From Annona cherimola (Eukaryota > Streptophyta > Magnoliopsida > Magnoliales > Annonaceae), in contig CM059971.1 in assembly GCA_030490835.1 (NCBI GenBank), positions 36,256,012-36,320,011 of the forward strand: a DNA stretch of 64,000 nucleotides. The letters run 5' to 3'. The position numbers and the translations under genes were made by a program. Below are positions 1 through 12,869 of this stretch, piece after piece. Below the pieces are notes generated by a model. It had not been told where the DNA came from. It worked only from the letters and a program-made list of their open reading frames with translations, and ran no database searches. How positions within the stretch are numbered: position 1 is the stretch's first letter; each line of letters begins with the position of its first letter.

Positions 1-1080
1 TTCCATAGTTCATATGGAGTCTTTTTCAAGATAGCTCTTATAGTAACACGACTTAATACATGGCATGTTGTACTTACAGCTTCGCCCTAAAATCTTTTAG
101 ACAATTTACTCTCATTTGGCATAGTTCTAGCCATCTCTTGTATTGTCCTATTTTTCCTTTTAACTACCCCATTTTGTTGGGGAGTTCTTGGTGTAGAAAA
201 TGTATGATGAATTCCTTTCTCATTGCAAAATTTTATAAATTGTTTATTTTCAAATTCACCACCGTGATCACTTCTAATGGAAATAATTGTGTTCTATTTT
301 TCATTTTTCACCAAATTTAAAAACGTGACAAAATAGAGAATGCTTCATCTTTGCTAGCTAAGAGAATTATCTATGTAAATCTTGAAAAATAATCAACTAT
401 AACAAATATGTGCTTTTTCCCACTAAGAGTTAAAATGTCTGATGACCCGTAAAGATCCATATGTAATAGTTCAAGTGGCCTAGTTGTTAAAATTTTCTTT
501 TTTGTGGAAAATGACATCTTGGGTTACTTGAATAGTTGATAAGCTTTACAAATTTTATCTTTGTCATATTTAAGCTTTGGTAACCCTTCCACTAGGCTCT
601 TTTTCCACAAAGTTTAAATGTTTGACATGTTTATATGTCCAAGCCTTTTATGCCTTATCCATGGATCATTTTTTATGACTATTAGTCATTTTTCATCAAG
701 TTCATCAAGGCAAACCAAATATACATTTCCACGTCTTTTACCACTAAAGATTATGCGATCATTATCAAATACATTGCATATAAAAGATTCAAATACAACT
801 TTGTAACCTTTATCACACAATTGGCTAATGCTCATTAAGTTGCGTTTGTGTCCTTCAACAAATAGTACATCATAAATACATGCATTTGAATTTTCATAAA
901 CATTTTCTTTACCTTTAATTATACCTTTTTCGTCATTCCCAAATGCAATCGTTCCTTCACTATACGGTTTGATCTTGTGGAACAATCCTCTTTCCCTCCG
1001 TCATATGTCTTGAGCAACCACTATCCATAAACCACATATTGTTGGCCTTTGCTTTAAGACATACCTGCAAAAATAAAGTC
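1..1080 (-). pseudogene. copia A pol: protease and integrase remnant
   Basis: On the minus strand the retropepsin-type motif WFMDSGCSRHMT sits at about 1000-1040, with its catalytic D-S-G at 1018-1026. An open stretch at 686-985 follows, encoding the GAG-pre-integrase region with the phrase RNLMSISQLCDKGY. The copia integrase signature RTPQQNG is at about 168-190. Several frame changes and stops separate these pieces, so no functional polyprotein is encoded. The reading continues off the left edge of the window. Confidence 0.8.
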
Positions 1081-1287
1081 ATGTGAAGCTTATCTTTTTT
1101 GTACCCATTTTATGGGTCCATTTGGGTTAGTTAGTCATTGGAATCTACGTTGTTTTATCTTGGAAGACATAAATCAAATACTCTTTAGTACCCAAACCAA
1201 TTTTGTACCAAGGTTATACAGTTTTCTTACTTTGCATTGATATATCTTGTGTCCCGCGCAAAAGTTACAAACTCCTGGAAGTCTAGG

Positions 1288-4200
1288 TGTGACGCCCCAA
1301 ACTCGAGCGTCACATCCTAACCCTTACCTCAAGATCGGATTGATTGGTAAACGTGATCAGGATTGTTGCCCTGTCACACGGCGGGATTTACCGGATGTTT
1401 ATCCTGGTAATTGTGGTCCTAAAACACTTCATATTCTCATAAATTCATTATCATACATTTCGAAGATATTTCGAACCATTCATTTCATACAAACATGTTG
1501 TTTAGTGACATTTCATTTTATTTTTCCTAAATCAGATGTCACTACATATATAAAGCATAGTCATCCATACAAAGCATTTGAATAGTTTACATCTATTCAA
1601 CATAAAATATTGCATATAATTTACAATCATTTCACATAAGTGCATAACATGACTTTCTCCATGAATTCCTTATGCCGGTGCTAGCTCGTTTTCCATATCC
1701 TGTACATCACCTGTCTTTGGGTTTGGAAAACGAAAACGTGAGTCGAAACTCAATAAGCAAGCTATTTGCATTTTTCAGGCAAATCATTTCAGGCAACATT
1801 TTTCATTTAAAATAAACTTGGAAAGCATTTTATACCTTATCCAAAGGTATATCTTGAAAACATGAAATCTTGTACCCATCACGGGTCTCATATGCATAAT
1901 GCCATATGAAAACATGAACATGAACATCATATCTCCCTTAGGATGGAAGCTAGCCAGGCGACCATCCATCACGTAACTCCCATTTCAGAGAGGGCGCCGC
2001 CGGCCTTCGGCCTATTACAAGCGACTTGGTCGCACCAAGGGGGGACAACCGGTCCACTTACACCCTTCAAGTGGACCTCGTATCCTGTGCACATGAACTT
2101 TTGCATAAATCCATCTTTGACATGCTAGCATGATTTTACAATCATAAACATCAAACCACATCATTTTTCCATAGCATTTATAAAAGAAACATTTCATCAT
2201 CATTGCATTTGAAATGAAATAGCATTTCAACATGATTTTGCTAATGTATGGTCATCCTTAAACCCATTAGAAACAATTTCATAGTTCCATCAAATAAGTT
2301 AGAATACAAATTGCAGTTATGGAAACAATTTAGAAAAACAAAAATCTTTTAGAAAATTTGCTTGCTTACCTGAAGTCCTTAGCTTTCCGTCACCACTTTT
2401 TCTTTGCCTTTGCCTACATAAAAATAGTATGAATTTTCATACATTTCCTTTTTCTCATATTTTACTTAGTTTTCCAACTCATTCCATATACACACATCGT
2501 TTATTTGACTTTATAAGTCATCATACGCATATATGGCTCATTTTGCACCCATTAGCATAATTCACACATTCCGCTATTATACAACATAGCATATACATAT
2601 AACCCTAAAATTAGGGTATTCATTTCAATATCATAAAATTCATTCCATACACATCATTTATAGCTTCATTAAGCTTACTTTGTCATTTTTCCCATTTTTT
2701 TCCAATATACACATATGAGTGTTTCTTCTACGTACATAGCAATGCCTTAGCTTCATAAATTAAGTCTAAAATTTTGGATTAATATCATTTCAAACAGATC
2801 CATATACATGGAATTCATCTCATTTTCATGCATTTTTGCATAAAATCATTTTTCATAAGTTATTCATCACCCGTTTACTATTATCCTTTCGCATAAGCTC
2901 GTTTAGCACTTAAACAAATGCATTTCATAAAATTTCCTAACTCAGAAATTTAATCCATTTTTCAGCGGTTTAATTACCCTTAATTAACACTGCATTCAAG
3001 GTATTTTTATGGGTTTTTAATCCATTCACCATAGGTTTCCAAAACAGCAAGTTTGGAACCTGTTTTTCACCCATTTTACGCGTCTTTCGACACTTAACTA
3101 TGGGCAGCCCTAAAATCCGAATTTTCCAGCAATAAAATTCATTTTTCCTCATCCATATTTAGGGATTTAACACATAATTAACATCCATGCATTATCATTT
3201 CTCAAAACAGCAAGTTACCCTTACATTTTGAGACCCGTTTCACGTCGGTTTGACGTTCTTTCAAAAAAATCATAAAAATCAGATTTAGGATTTATTTCTC
3301 CCAAATATTTTGGGCATCCATCATACCTTAAACCTAGGGTATTTTACCCTACATAACATGCCTAAAACATGCAAGTCCATTTCCATAGCATTTTTAACCC
3401 AAAAATTAAGAAATTAGGTCAAAATTCATGCTTTGCATTTCATAACTTCAAAATTTCATCACTTAAGCATAAACCCTCATATATTTGGCATAAATACATG
3501 ATTCATAGCTTAATCAAAATATCAGATCCAAAAAGCAACTTATCTTGGAGATTTAGGGTTTAACAACTTAGATTTTCCATTTCATATGCATGCATAACTC
3601 CATTTCTATCAACTTAAACTTAAAAATTCATGCTCAAAATTTAATACTCATTCCATATTCAAGCAAAGGCATATTAAAACATCATTTTACAGCTTCTTTA
3701 AGCATGCTTTCCATTTCCAAGTTTTGAGTTTAAAAACTCAAATTAAACAACTCAAAATCATCACATACTTACATGGATTTGTAGCAAATCAAATCTTAGC
3801 AACTTGAGGTGATTTTTTCCTTCAATTCCTTCTTCTTTTTCCCTTGATTTTCTCCCCTATTTTCTTGGGAAATTTCGTGAGTTGCTGCTGTAGTTTTCTT
3901 GGTGAAATTTAACACTTAGCAATTTTTTCCAAAAGCCCTTTCAACTTAACATGCATAAGGCATTATATGGCTGGATTTTTCCCAATTGTGGGACCCACTT
4001 GTGCTGCAATTCCACATCCATAAATGCATCTCTATCTACCATATGAGGTGGGTGAATTTGGGCCAAGTAAATTATATTTTTACTTTTTACAAAAATCACA
4101 AAAATCTGCATCACTTGACCGTAATCTGCATAGCCATTTCACGCCCAAATCTGTCCAGATTTTTGCATCCCATTTTTCATTTTTATTTCATGTATAAACG

Positions 4201-5288
4201 TGGGTAATTTATGCTCCTAATTACCCTTTAATTCCTCCATAAATTTGGTGTTAAGAAAAATTAATAAAATGGATAAAAGTGCCATTTTTCTGCACCCTAT
4301 CACACCCACTATGTTGTCTACGATCAGCTGGGTTGTGCATGCCTTTCCCATTTCTTTTTATTGCTGAAACCTTGCATAATTGCATCCACATTCATGTACT
4401 TGCATCTCAGCAACATGTGGAAATTTTTAAAAATTAAAAAAAATCAATTTGGGCAGCCCAATAGCCCTTGGACGTCCCTTATGTGGCCACCTTAGCTATG
4501 CTCCCATAGCTCCATCATTTCATATATTTAATGGATGGATAATTCATGGAATTATGTATTTTATTTAAATGCATAAATTCCCTTCAAAAATTCCTGCAAT
4601 GGACACCTCAAATTCCCTTTTGCATCAAGCATTTATGTATGGTACTCCATCATTAATGCCTTGGTACTTTTGTGGAGCATAAGTCAAACTTGCCCACCTT
4701 TTTCAATGCAGGCATTTTTCTAATATTCCATGCTTAATCCAAACCATCCAAAATAATTATCTCACCATTTTATTCAACCGTTTCAAATTTCAACTAAATC
4801 CGAGTTTTCTAGCTCCCGATATAACCGTTTAAAGTTAATGGTTGAAATGAACATATACTTAAAAATTCATAATTCTCATTTCATCAAAAATTTTCATAAT
4901 CTTTTCATTCCATAATACCAAGCCCATCATTAACAATTTCTATTTCAAATTTCACTTGAATCCGCCTTATAGGCGTTGAGTTATGAATTTTTCAATATTT
5001 TCCATCAAACTTGTCAATTTCCATATTAATTTCCATAATTCATTTTAAATAATGAAAATTGATTTTTCATGGTATATTTGCACATTTAATTCATAAATAA
5101 TTCATTCTAACCTCATTGTCTCATTTATGCTCAAAATGCTTAATCACATCATTAATGCTAACCCATAACCCTAATTGCCATAATTAGGAAAAATCATAAA
5201 ATACATTCATAATTCCATAATTCATAAATAATCATCAAATACATGTTCAATGCATACTTATGGGTCCTACTTGGGTTAGGATTTCACA
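1288..5288 (-). mobile_element. solo LTR 1 of a long-LTR retrotransposon (4001 bp)
   Basis: This block starts TGTGACGCCCC and ends GGATTTCACA, so it has TG...CA LTR termini. It is flanked by a perfect 5-bp duplication CTAGG at 1283-1287 and 5289-5293. It has no internal retroviral coding region and no convincing gene. It aligns as an inverted copy to 5454-9567 along its whole length, for example 1943-2100 with about 8740-8905, 3320-3345 with about 7610-7645, and 4955-5010 with about 5735-5775. The 5-bp TSD and termini indicate an LTR left by recombination between the two LTRs of a full element. The strand is set relative to solo LTR 2; transcriptional polarity is not known. LTRs this long occur in Tat/Ogre-type gypsy elements and LARDs; the lineage cannot be fixed here. 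Confidence 0.85.
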
Positions 5289-5293
5289 CTAGG

Positions 5294-5448
5294 AGTGGGA
5301 ATCCATGTAGTAGATGGTTCCCAAATTAGTCTTTTGGTCCAAGCAACATGTTTCACTTTTGGTTTAGTATAAATGAGTTTTGCTTGACTTTTAAAGGTCC
5401 TTAGAGTATTAGACTTGCTACATTCTCCTTTCTCAAATGTAGAGTACC
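5294..5448 (-). mobile_element. island of copia A between the two solo LTRs
   Basis: These 155 bases belong to neither solo LTR. They resemble the gag-protease spacer of the related copia B (about 25160-25310), including a shared CTCAAATGT.GAGTA stretch. Joining 1283-1287 to 5294 and 5448 to 9568 gives copia sequence in the same order as in copia B. The island therefore shows that copia A was one continuous element before two separate LTR elements inserted about 160 bp apart. Confidence 0.75.
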
Positions 5449-5453
5449 CAAGT

Positions 5454-8400
5454 TGTGAAATCCTAACCTAAATAGAATTCATGTATATGCATTTGAATGA
5501 TTTATGTATGATGGAATTGAATTATGAATGAATTATATGCAAATTTGGATTATTTGTTGCAATTAGGTTAGTGATTAAGAATGATGATAAAAATCAATCA
5601 CTCTAAATCGAAATGGGTCAATATGATTAAAGTGGCCTAATGAGGATTAAAAAGTATTAGAGTGCCATGAAAAATTAGTTAAATTTCATAATATGATTAA
5701 TGGAAATTAAGAGGCTAATTATAAAGCCAAGTTGGAAAATATTGAAAAATTCATAACTTGACGCCTATAAGGCAGATTAAGATGAAAATTGGGATGGAAG
5801 CACATAATTTCGTGCGTAATCACATGGGAAAGTTAGATTATGAAAATTTTGATGAAAATTGATCATCACCGTCCAAAATCTAGAGTAGCTTTAATTGATC
5901 ATAACTTGAGCTAGAAAAGTCGGATTGAGATGAAATTTGAAATGGACGGTTAAAATTATGAGATCAAGGTTATGAAAGGATTTGATCAAGCTAATGATGA
6001 TGGGATCACTCTTGCACAAAAATGGGATATACCCTTTTGACTTTTGCACCATAAAGTGATTAGCATTTATGTTAAAAATAAGTAAAATAATCAAATGAAT
6101 AAAGACAAAATTACGGTGTCAAAACAAGGTCAATTGCAGGGTATTTTATGAATTATTAAAAATGAAAAAATCCATGTAATTATCTGAGCAATAAATGCTA
6201 ATTAAAGAGCTAATACACTAGCTCAAGGGAGAGTAGCTTGGGTGGCATACATGGAACGTCCAAATAGCCCCTAAATTGGATTTTTGTGAAAAAAAATTCA
6301 AATAAAATATATGCCAAAGTCAGCTATGGATTAAGGTGAATAAATTTACATTAAATTAGAGTAAAAAATCATGGTTAAAAGCATCAAATCAGGATCACTG
6401 AGATATGATCATTAAATGGACAACAACATGATGCAAAGGAGATGTGGACAGTTATGACAGCTTTTGGGATTTTTTGTGATTTTGTAATTATGCTAAATTG
6501 ACCCTAATTGAGATAAATTACTAGGTGATTAAAATGAACATTAAATTAAAGATGAAAAATGGTGAAAAAAATGGAAAAGTAACAGCTGAAAATGGGCGTT
6601 GAAAATGGACAACAATATGAGCTCCAAAATGGACCGTCCAAAGCGCTGACCATTTGATTTTTTTGATTTTTTTAAAATGTTAAATACATGCCTAAGTAGT
6701 CTACATGTTAGGGTACATAAATACCCATTAATTAAGGCTGCTAATTCGTTAAAAAAATGGAAAAGCAGCAGTTGAAATGGGACATGATCTGTGGACAGCT
6801 TGGTGATGATTAATGTAATAGATAATTGATAAATTTTTACTCAGGTAAAATATAATTTAAATGGACCACATTTTTCCATGTCAGCAAGAGAGATTAATAT
6901 ATATTAAAATACCCTCAAATAATGTGCAAAATGGGGCCCACAAAGCTGGAAAATCCAGCCATCACTTAAAGGGATGTCCATATGCATATACACTTTTGGA
7001 GTTAGAAAAATTCAAGGAGAAAAGCTCTCATTCCAGCAGCTGCACGTCCTCTATATTCAGCAAGGGAAAAGCCAAGAAAAAGGGGAGAAAAAGAAAAAGA
7101 AAAAGAGGAAAAAAGTCGAGGAAATTAGCTAAAGAAGTTGAGCTTAAGTGTTACTCAATTGCTTGTCAAAAAGTGTTACTCAATTCAAGTAAGTGTACTC
7201 TTGAGTTTGAATCATTTAAATCTAATTTTTCTAATTCAATTTATGAGTCATGATATGATTCATAATGAACCCTTAAAGGAGGATTTATGATGTCCTTAAT
7301 TAGGATATTAAATGGAAATTTAATAACAAGTATGTAATTAAGGGTTCAAGAGGAAGAGAATGATTATTGTGGATTATAAGTTCATAAATTAGCTGAAACT
7401 TGCTTTAATTTACATGTAATGTTGCTATTTTGTTAGTTCGATATGATTACATGATAATTCATGTTTAGATGTATGATATATGTTGATTTAAGCATGAGTT
7501 ATGAATTTTAGAAAGAAGATGAATTAGGGTTACTCTTAAGATCTGATTTTCATGTTATGATGTTGAAAATGATACATGAATTAGCTTAAATAAATTATGG
7601 ATGATTGAAAGGGTAAAATACCCTAAACCTAGGGTACTTTGGATGTTAAAAAGGGCTTAGCAAGGACTGCCTAAAATCGGATTTTAGGAGGTTAACATGT
7701 GGACGTCGAAAGTGGTGTAGAAAGGTACCCTACATGCATGAGAAGTTACTATTTTGTAAGAAACTAACATATGGAATTTAAATATGTGATAGTATCCTGA
7801 ATTTGGGTTAAAAAAATGTGATTAATTTCTAAAATTAAGTGATTAAAAATCTGTTTAGATTTGAGTATCAAAAGGGACGTTGAAAGTGTAAAAATCGGGT
7901 CCCAAAGTTGCTGTTTTGGAACCATAAAATTAGTGGATTAAAAATATGTGAAAATACACTAAATAAAGTGTTAATTAAGGTTTATAATCACACTGAATTA
8001 GAATCCAAGTTGCTGATTTGAAAAATTTTAAGAAACACATGAATTATGTGTTATGAAATGGTCATATATGAAGAAATGAGTATGAGAAAATAATAAATGG
8101 GTTATGTAAAATGATAAAATGCAAAAATGCATCAGAATATGATTGAAACACATGGATTATGTTGTTATTTGGATAACCCCAAAATTCGAGATTAATATAT
8201 GAAGGATATGACATTAATTAAGTGATTAAGAATGAGCATAATATGTGAATTATTAAAAATATGTGAAAAATAACAAGTTGTAAGTTTATTACTTCATATG
8301 ATGTCTAATGAATGATTTGATGCATAAGTATGTTGTGTATGTATACCCGACTTGGAATTCAAGCGGGTTATGAATATTTATGAAAATAGGTTGGAAAACT

Positions 8401-9567
8401 AAGTGAATGCAAGTAAATGGAATTTACATGAATGTTATGTTATTCTTACATGTATAGGCAAAGGCAAAGAAAAAATTGATCTAGAAAGCCCATGTGATCA
8501 AGTTAAGCAAGCAAAATTTTCTAAATGATTTTTTTCTTAAATTATCCTAAAATAATTGCAAACGATATTCCAACTGCTTTTTTTGGTTTAGCAAATAATG
8601 TTTTAATTTATTTTCTAAGATATTTAAGGATGGTCATTCCTTAGTTCAATATGTGTTGCTAACTGATTTACATAACTGCTTTATTAAATATGAAAAGACT
8701 GTCTTATGAATTTATGCAAGAAAATCATACTAGTATGTTAAGGATATGTTCATGTGCACACAGCATAAGGTCCATCTTAAAGGTATAAGCCAACCGATTG
8801 TTCCCCTTTGGTGTGGCCAAGTCGCTAAAATAGGTCTCGGGCCGGTGGCGCCCTCCCTGAGACAGGAGCAGGAAGAGACGGATGGTCGCCTAGCTAGCTT
8901 CCATCGAATGATGTCATGCATTGCATTGCATTATCATGATGTACCCTCGAGGGGGTATAATGTTGCTTTCCAAGATGTTTTAAATAAAAAGGTTTCTGCT
9001 CCGTAAGTAGTTGATCACTTGATAAGTGTCTCTACTGAATAGAAAGAAATGCTTTTACATAAATATGTCTTCAAAATGATTTGCCTGAAAAATATATAGC
9101 TTGTTTATTGAGTGTACAACTCATGTATTGTTTCCAAACCTATAGACAGGTGAAGAAATGAAAGAGACAAGGAGCATGAATTGAGCATGGGAGAATGTGA
9201 AGATTTTATGAATTTTAATTTGTGCTGCTTGTGACTAATGGAATGTAATATGACTTGATAATTTATGATCATATGTGATTTAGGTTATGTCTTGTATGTT
9301 ATGAACAAGTGACTATGATTGATGAGCTTGTTATAAATTTTCATGATTATATCTGATATGAAATGCGTGTATTAGGTCAAAGATGACTTGAATGGGCATT
9401 TTAGGAAAAATATTTTTTTAAAATAAATTATTAAGGAACTGTAAATAATTAGATAAATAACCATTAAATCCCGCCGTGTGATAGGGCAACAATCCTGATC
9501 ACGTTTACCAGTCAATAACAATCCCGAGGTAAGGCTCAGGATGTGACGCTCAGTTGGGGGCGCCACA
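5454..9567 (+). mobile_element. solo LTR 2, same family, opposite orientation (4114 bp)
   Basis: It begins TGTGAAATCCTAACC and ends GGGGGCGCCACA, with a perfect 5-bp TSD CAAGT at 5449-5453 and 9568-9572. It pairs with solo LTR 1 as an inverted copy but is clearly diverged from it (many substitutions and small indels), so the two are separate family members rather than arms of one recent palindrome. A 130-codon open stretch at 6861-7253 is low-complexity Lys/Arg/Ser-rich and is probably chance. The rest is AT-rich and non-coding. Confidence 0.87.
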
Positions 9568-9599
9568 CAAGTTCTATTTTGTTGTTTTGGCGGTCACGT

Positions 9600-10954
9600 T
9601 TAGCAACATTTTGACGCTTTCCCTGGATTAGAGAACTTAGCTAGTGATTCATTTAATGATTTATTTTCTTTCTTTAGTCTTTCCACCTCACTTGTCAAAG
9701 TATTCTTTTCATTAGTTAGGTGATCAACTTTTTCTGCAAGTTTTCCATTCACAATAATTATTGAATCACATTGTCTTTTTTTTATTGTGAATTTATTTTC
9801 CAACTTCTTTATTTCCTCATATAATGAATCATATGTTTGTTGTAGTTCTTCTAATTCAGCACATTTGAGATATTCATTTGTGGAAGAGAAAATAGAATGA
9901 GTTTTTAGTTTAGAATTACCTCTTCACTACTTGTGCAGTTTGCCGAAGTGGTTTGTTCCTCCAAAATTTCTGTTACAGCAAGACAAAGGTTGCTATCTTC
10001 CTCCGTTGTAGCCATGCAACATATTCTTGCATAATTTGCAGCCTTATTATCTTCATTTGATGAGCTGCAAGTTGTGGATGTCTCCTCATTGACGTACATC
10101 CCTCTTCCTTTAGCTTTTTGAAATTTTCTATTTTCGCTTCGGTCTTTCTTTTCTCGTCTTTCCCTTGTCTTATTCTCCTCGGGTGTGGGACATTGGGTTT
10201 GCATATGCCCCATTCCTCCACACCGGTAGCACTTTGTTACTTTCTTCTTTTTTTCCTTCAAATTTTTTTCTTTGAAACCCTTGAAGTTCCTTCCTTTTCT
10301 CATGAATTTTCTGAATCTTCTTGTGAGTAGAGCAATCTCCTCATCGTTGTTTTGAGAAGATGAGATGGACTCATCTGAAATTTATGCAGTCTTCAAGACG
10401 ATTGCTCTTTTGCTTTTATGTTGCTCCTAGTTCCTCCTTTTTATCAACTCATGTGACATGAGTGAGCTGATAAGATCTTCTAGCCTCAGTGTGTTTAAGT
10501 CATTTGCTTCCTCAATGCTCGTGATCTTAGGAGTCCACGATTCAAGTAGCACCCTTAGAATTTTCATAACCTGCTTAGATTAAGAAATAGTTTTTCCGAA
10601 ATCTTTTAGAGCATTAGTAATTTTTGAGAATCTAGCAAACATTTCAGAAATATTTTCGGTCTCAAGCATTTTAAAGCTTTCTAGCTCTCCAATCAGAATA
10701 TTTCTTCTCGTCCCTTGGACTTGAGAAGTTCCCTCATAAATAGATGTTAATGTATCTCATATTTCTTTGGCAGTTTGGCATGAGGATACCCTATCATATT
10801 CAGATGCAGTTAGAGCATAAAAGAAGAAATTCGTGGCTTTGGCGTTGCTTTTTACGGTCCTAACCTCCTCCTCAGACCATATGGAGGCTCTTTCATCAAT
10901 AGGTAGTAAAACACCATCTTGGATAGCAATCTAAGAATATATGTCTGTAGCCAT
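9600..10954 (-). pseudogene. copia A gag (nucleocapsid) remnant
   Basis: Translation on the minus strand starts at the ATG at 10954. An in-frame stop follows within the first ten codons, and further stops occur downstream. The retrotransposon gag core (roughly 10400-10950) is followed by a Lys-rich stretch and one CCHC zinc knuckle, C-Y-R-C-G-G-M-G-H-M-Q-T-Q-C, at about 10195-10236. A Glu/Leu/Lys-rich probable coiled coil lies at 9600-9803. Gag would package the element RNA into virus-like particles. The frame ends where solo LTR 2 inserted (9572). It is non-functional because of its stops. Confidence 0.8.
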
Positions 10955-11106
10955 GATAAGTTATTTCATTCTTAACTTTCAGTAACCGAAGTTACTCCCA
11001 TAAAAAAGATGTGACCTTGTAAATGATTGGCCTTCGAAAAATGCAGGGGTGGAAGTTTGTTGGAATGCTATTTGTAAGATCTCTTTGGTTCAAATTCAAA
11101 AGACCT

Positions 11107-11118
11107 GCTCTGATACCA
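11107..11118 (-). other. copia A primer-binding site
   Basis: On the minus strand the sequence TGGTATCAGAGC lies two bases inside the 5' LTR edge at 11121. It is complementary to the 3' end of plant initiator tRNA-Met, the usual minus-strand primer for copia elements. It fixes the element orientation and the inner edge of the LTR. Confidence 0.85.
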
Positions 11119-11120
11119 CT

Positions 11121-12793
11121 TGTTGGTCCCGAGTTTATGACAACAAGCCAAGAAGGGAGGGGTGAATTGAGTATTTTAAAATCCTTTACTTAAACAGAAA
11201 CTTCTCCCCTTTTTAATTTAATCCCCTTAATGAAACAAGCAGAGAATATTGAGAGAAATAAAACAATAAAACGTAGATAAGCAAGCCACAGCAAGAGACA
11301 CAGTTTTATAGTGGTTCGGGCAACCTCCTTACTCCACTCTTCTAAGTTCACACTCGTTGTAACTTGGGTTCCACTATTGCATTTCAAATACAACTAGAGC
11401 AGAAGCTCTCTTCTATATTTGAGCTCTAGGGGGCTTGCACAAATACAGCATAAGTAGGTGATGAGTCATACTCTAGTCACAACACTACTTTGCCTTCACT
11501 TAGTTTCGATTTCCAATACAAACCAAGTGGTAAAACACAAATAATGAATCAACAAAAAAAACTACACTTTACAGATTCGTGTAGGCAATCTGTGGCGTGT
11601 AGAATAACTTGTAGAAATAGTAGAATTAGTAGAATGTTCAGCAATACAGCTTTCAGCAAGTTGTAGCACAGTTCTTCACTAGGAGTTGGTGTAGATCACT
11701 TTAATGCTAGAGAGAGTGGAAGGTAAGCTTATTGAATATTTCTCTAACTCCTTGCATGTCCTCTTGAATGCTCTTTTATAATGGAAGAGTAAATGCAAAC
11801 GTTTGGTGGTAGGTGGCGCGCATTTAATGCGCCAACGTTCAATTTTTTTCCGACTGTTTTAAACCAAGTCGCATATGGAGTCGAATTAGTATGTGACTTC
11901 ATCCAAGTCGCATGGTGTAGTCGACTTCAGTCTTCAACTTCCACTTCAAGTTCCGTCTTCGGGTCGACTTGGTCTTAGACTTGACCCAAGTTGCAGGTGG
12001 AGTCGACTTCGGGTGCGACTTCACCATCCATGTGCATATGTTGGAACTTAAGATTTCTTGCAGGTGATCTTGATACTTCACTTTCCTCTCTTATCTTGTT
12101 CTTCACTTGATATCATTGGTTTTTCTTATTTAGTCTTAAGATTTAGAACATATTTCTTCTCATGAGAGGTTCATCCTTGTGGCCTTGATTTAGGATGATT
12201 GTCCTTGTTGATTTTAATATCCAAATCTTTAGCATATAGTTTTCCCTTAATAATACTTTAACTTTGAGGGATTCTGTCATAGCCATTTGCTTGCTTGGGC
12301 TGACTTGGTCTTCATCTTCACTCAAGTCGCATACTTGGGTCGACTTGAGGTTCGACTTCACTCAAGTCACATTACGGAGTTGACTTGGAATTGCGACTTG
12401 ACTTTAAGAATTCTAAGTCTTCTGCATGCTGTACTCAAGTCGCATTTGAGTCGACTTGGGTATCCGACTTCACCTCAGTCGCAAGTGGAGTTAATTTCGA
12501 CTGCGACTTCACCTGTCTCCGTGTCCAATTTCAACGCTGGAACATTTAATGCATCTGAAGTCGCTTCTGGAGTCAACTTGGGGATCGACTTCACCTAAGT
12601 CGATGGCCGAGTCGACTTGGGACTGCAACTTGGTCTGCTATGTTCTGAAACCTGAGTTTTTATTCTTTAAACATAGCAACTTGAGTTTTTATTCTTTAAC
12701 AAAGCTTAGCAACCTCATTAGTACCCAATTAATTCTCAAATTGAGTTAATCATCAAAACATGAATTATGCTTAATTTGCCTTGAATTCCAACA
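11121..12793 (-). repeat. 5' LTR of copia A (1673 bp)
   Basis: On the plus strand the LTR runs from TGTTGGTCCCG to GAATTCCAACA, giving TG...CA ends with short inverted termini. It adjoins the PBS at 11107-11118. The copia B LTR (26901-27574) and LTR C (27575 onward) begin with related sequence. The 3' LTR is outside the window, so no TSD can be tested. The right half carries a degenerate repeat array, described separately. Confidence 0.75.
11860..12640. repeat. degenerate array of GTCGAC-centred units inside the LTR
   Basis: The phrases AAGTCGCA and GTCGACTT recur with variable spacing. Exact GTCGAC hexamers occur at 11920, 11963, 12002, 12339, 12450 and 12611, with mutated versions between them. 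Each unit looks like a 9-mer and its near-complement around a SalI-type palindrome. The copia B LTR carries decayed versions at about 27440-27570. Function is unknown; repeats in this position could be regulatory elements of the LTR. Confidence 0.7.
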
Positions 12794-12869
12794 TATACAT
12801 GGATAAAGATAATTATTCTCTAATTTGATTAGAATATATAGATAAAAATAGAAAAAGGGAAGATAGTTG

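Larger units (their letters stand above)
1..12793 (-). mobile_element. Ty1/copia LTR retrotransposon A, decayed, 3' end outside window
   Basis: Reading leftward there is a 5' LTR (11121-12793), a primer-binding site matching initiator tRNA-Met (11107-11118), gag with a CCHC zinc knuckle, the aspartic protease motif and an integrase core. RT, RNase H and the 3' LTR would lie left of position 1. Gag before protease before integrase is the copia order. The element is broken by two solo LTRs (1288-5288 and 5454-9567); the 155 bases between them (5294-5448) still belong to it. Frameshifts and stops make it non-coding. The long LTR, the single CCHC knuckle and the coiled-coil tail of gag suggest the SIRE/Maximus lineage, which is inference. 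Confidence 0.85.

Noticed and set aside
6861..7253. 130-codon open reading frame in solo LTR 2
   Set aside because: Lys/Arg/Ser low-complexity translation, no counterpart frame in solo LTR 1, no domain; probably chance in AT-rich DNA.
1288..9567. A single large DNA transposon with ~4-kb terminal inverted repeats
   Set aside because: Each arm has its own perfect TSD (CTAGG, CAAGT), and the spacer is copia A sequence, so two separate LTR insertions explain it better.
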